Below, in pieces: positions 21,118 through 21,185 of a DNA stretch of 21,185 bases (the stretch's first letter is position 1; each line of letters opens with the position of its first letter). Source of the DNA: Planctomycetota bacterium (GTDB taxonomy: Bacteria; Planctomycetota; Brocadiia; JAJRTI01); assembly GCA_024278415.1 (NCBI GenBank), contig JAJRTI010000177.1:1-21185 (forward strand), written 5' to 3'. The notes under the pieces were generated by a model, which saw nothing but the letters and a program-made list of their open reading frames with translations, made no database searches and was not told the DNA's origin. The translations under genes were made by a program, and so were the position numbers.

Positions 21118-21185
21118 GTAGTAGGGCGATTTATCGCCCGTCTGCCTCGTGAGAGCAAGGACGTTCGACGGGCAATGAATTGCCC
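21118..21185. repeat. REPIN-like element, copy 4, cut by the window end (26-nt loop subtype)
   Basis: The left arm is 21118-21141, the spacer 21142-21167, and the partial right arm 21168-21185 ends in GAATTGCCC. The whole element is the inverted counterpart of 9348-9421, including its spacer, which differs at 3 of 26 positions. Confidence 0.88.

Larger units (their letters stand above)
20446..21185. other. Repeat mosaic without genes
   Basis: These 740 nt carry, in order, two copies of the composite multi-hairpin repeat in opposite orientation (20465-20604, 20643-20730), a broken ACAAGGCGGGC hairpin (20746-20763), a TGGAGTGCG-family inverted-repeat element (20794-20933), a hairpin element (21047-21107) and a REPIN-like copy cut by the window end (21118-21185). 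The stretch 20934-21046 shows nothing I recognise. Open frames here run through the repeats and have no protein-family features. Confidence 0.75.

Noticed and set aside
20724..21152. A plus-strand frame of 142 codons near the window end
   Set aside because: It covers four different repeat elements and has no protein-like features; the frame is open because of base composition.
4304..21185. Recurring palindromes read as a CRISPR array
   Set aside because: Copies are kilobases apart, in inverted pairs with fixed-layout spacers, and there are no cas genes.

Overview
This is a GC-rich bacterial chromosome segment, probably from an uncultured member of the PVC/Planctomycetota–Lentisphaerota–Hydrogenedentota neighbourhood. 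The hints are very large secreted multidomain carbohydrate-active-type proteins, a pseudopilin-like (DUF1559 style) C-terminal domain ending in FCDGHV, and intergenic regions full of short palindromic dispersed repeats. The phylum is an inference and not secure. No rRNA, tRNA, CRISPR array, phage gene or transposase gene was recognised.

Layout. Positions 1-388 are non-coding and repeat-rich. Positions 389-13972 hold four large co-directional genes, each with a signal peptide: a LamG-like plus supersandwich/barrel protein (1288 aa), a GH141-like right-handed beta-helix protein with C-terminal CBM9-like and CBM4/22-like domains (1129 aa), a smaller beta-helix protein with a C-terminal carboxypeptidase-regulatory-like domain (433 aa), and a 1501-aa protein with a rhamnosidase-N-like jelly roll, a glycoside-hydrolase-like TIM barrel and a CBM9-like end. 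They look like a secreted polysaccharide-processing set, but no transporter, sulfatase or regulator accompanies them. The gaps between genes 1/2 and 3/4 carry REPIN-like repeats, so the genes may be transcribed separately. A 19-nt repeat containing the palindrome GACAACATGTTGTC lies on both sides of the block in inverted orientation (15-33 and 14278-14296).

Positions 13973-14547 are repeat-rich and end in a plausible promoter for a 731-aa secreted protein (14548-16743) that joins a DUF3352-like region to a pseudopilin-type C-terminal domain. A convergent gene (17882-16920, minus strand) encodes a cysteine-rich DUF1284-like protein made of two diverged halves. Divergent from it is a two-gene potassium uptake operon, trkH-trkA (18280-20445), preceded by a good sigma-70-like promoter.

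The final 740 bases hold no convincing gene. They are a mosaic of at least four dispersed repeat families, all with members elsewhere in the window. The most informative signals are the repeat families, in which stem base pairs change together, the tandem-half DUF1284-like protein, the DUF3352/pseudopilin fusion, and the uncharacterised catalytic-looking core of the first gene. I see no clear evidence of a defence system, mobile element cargo or other named novel system.
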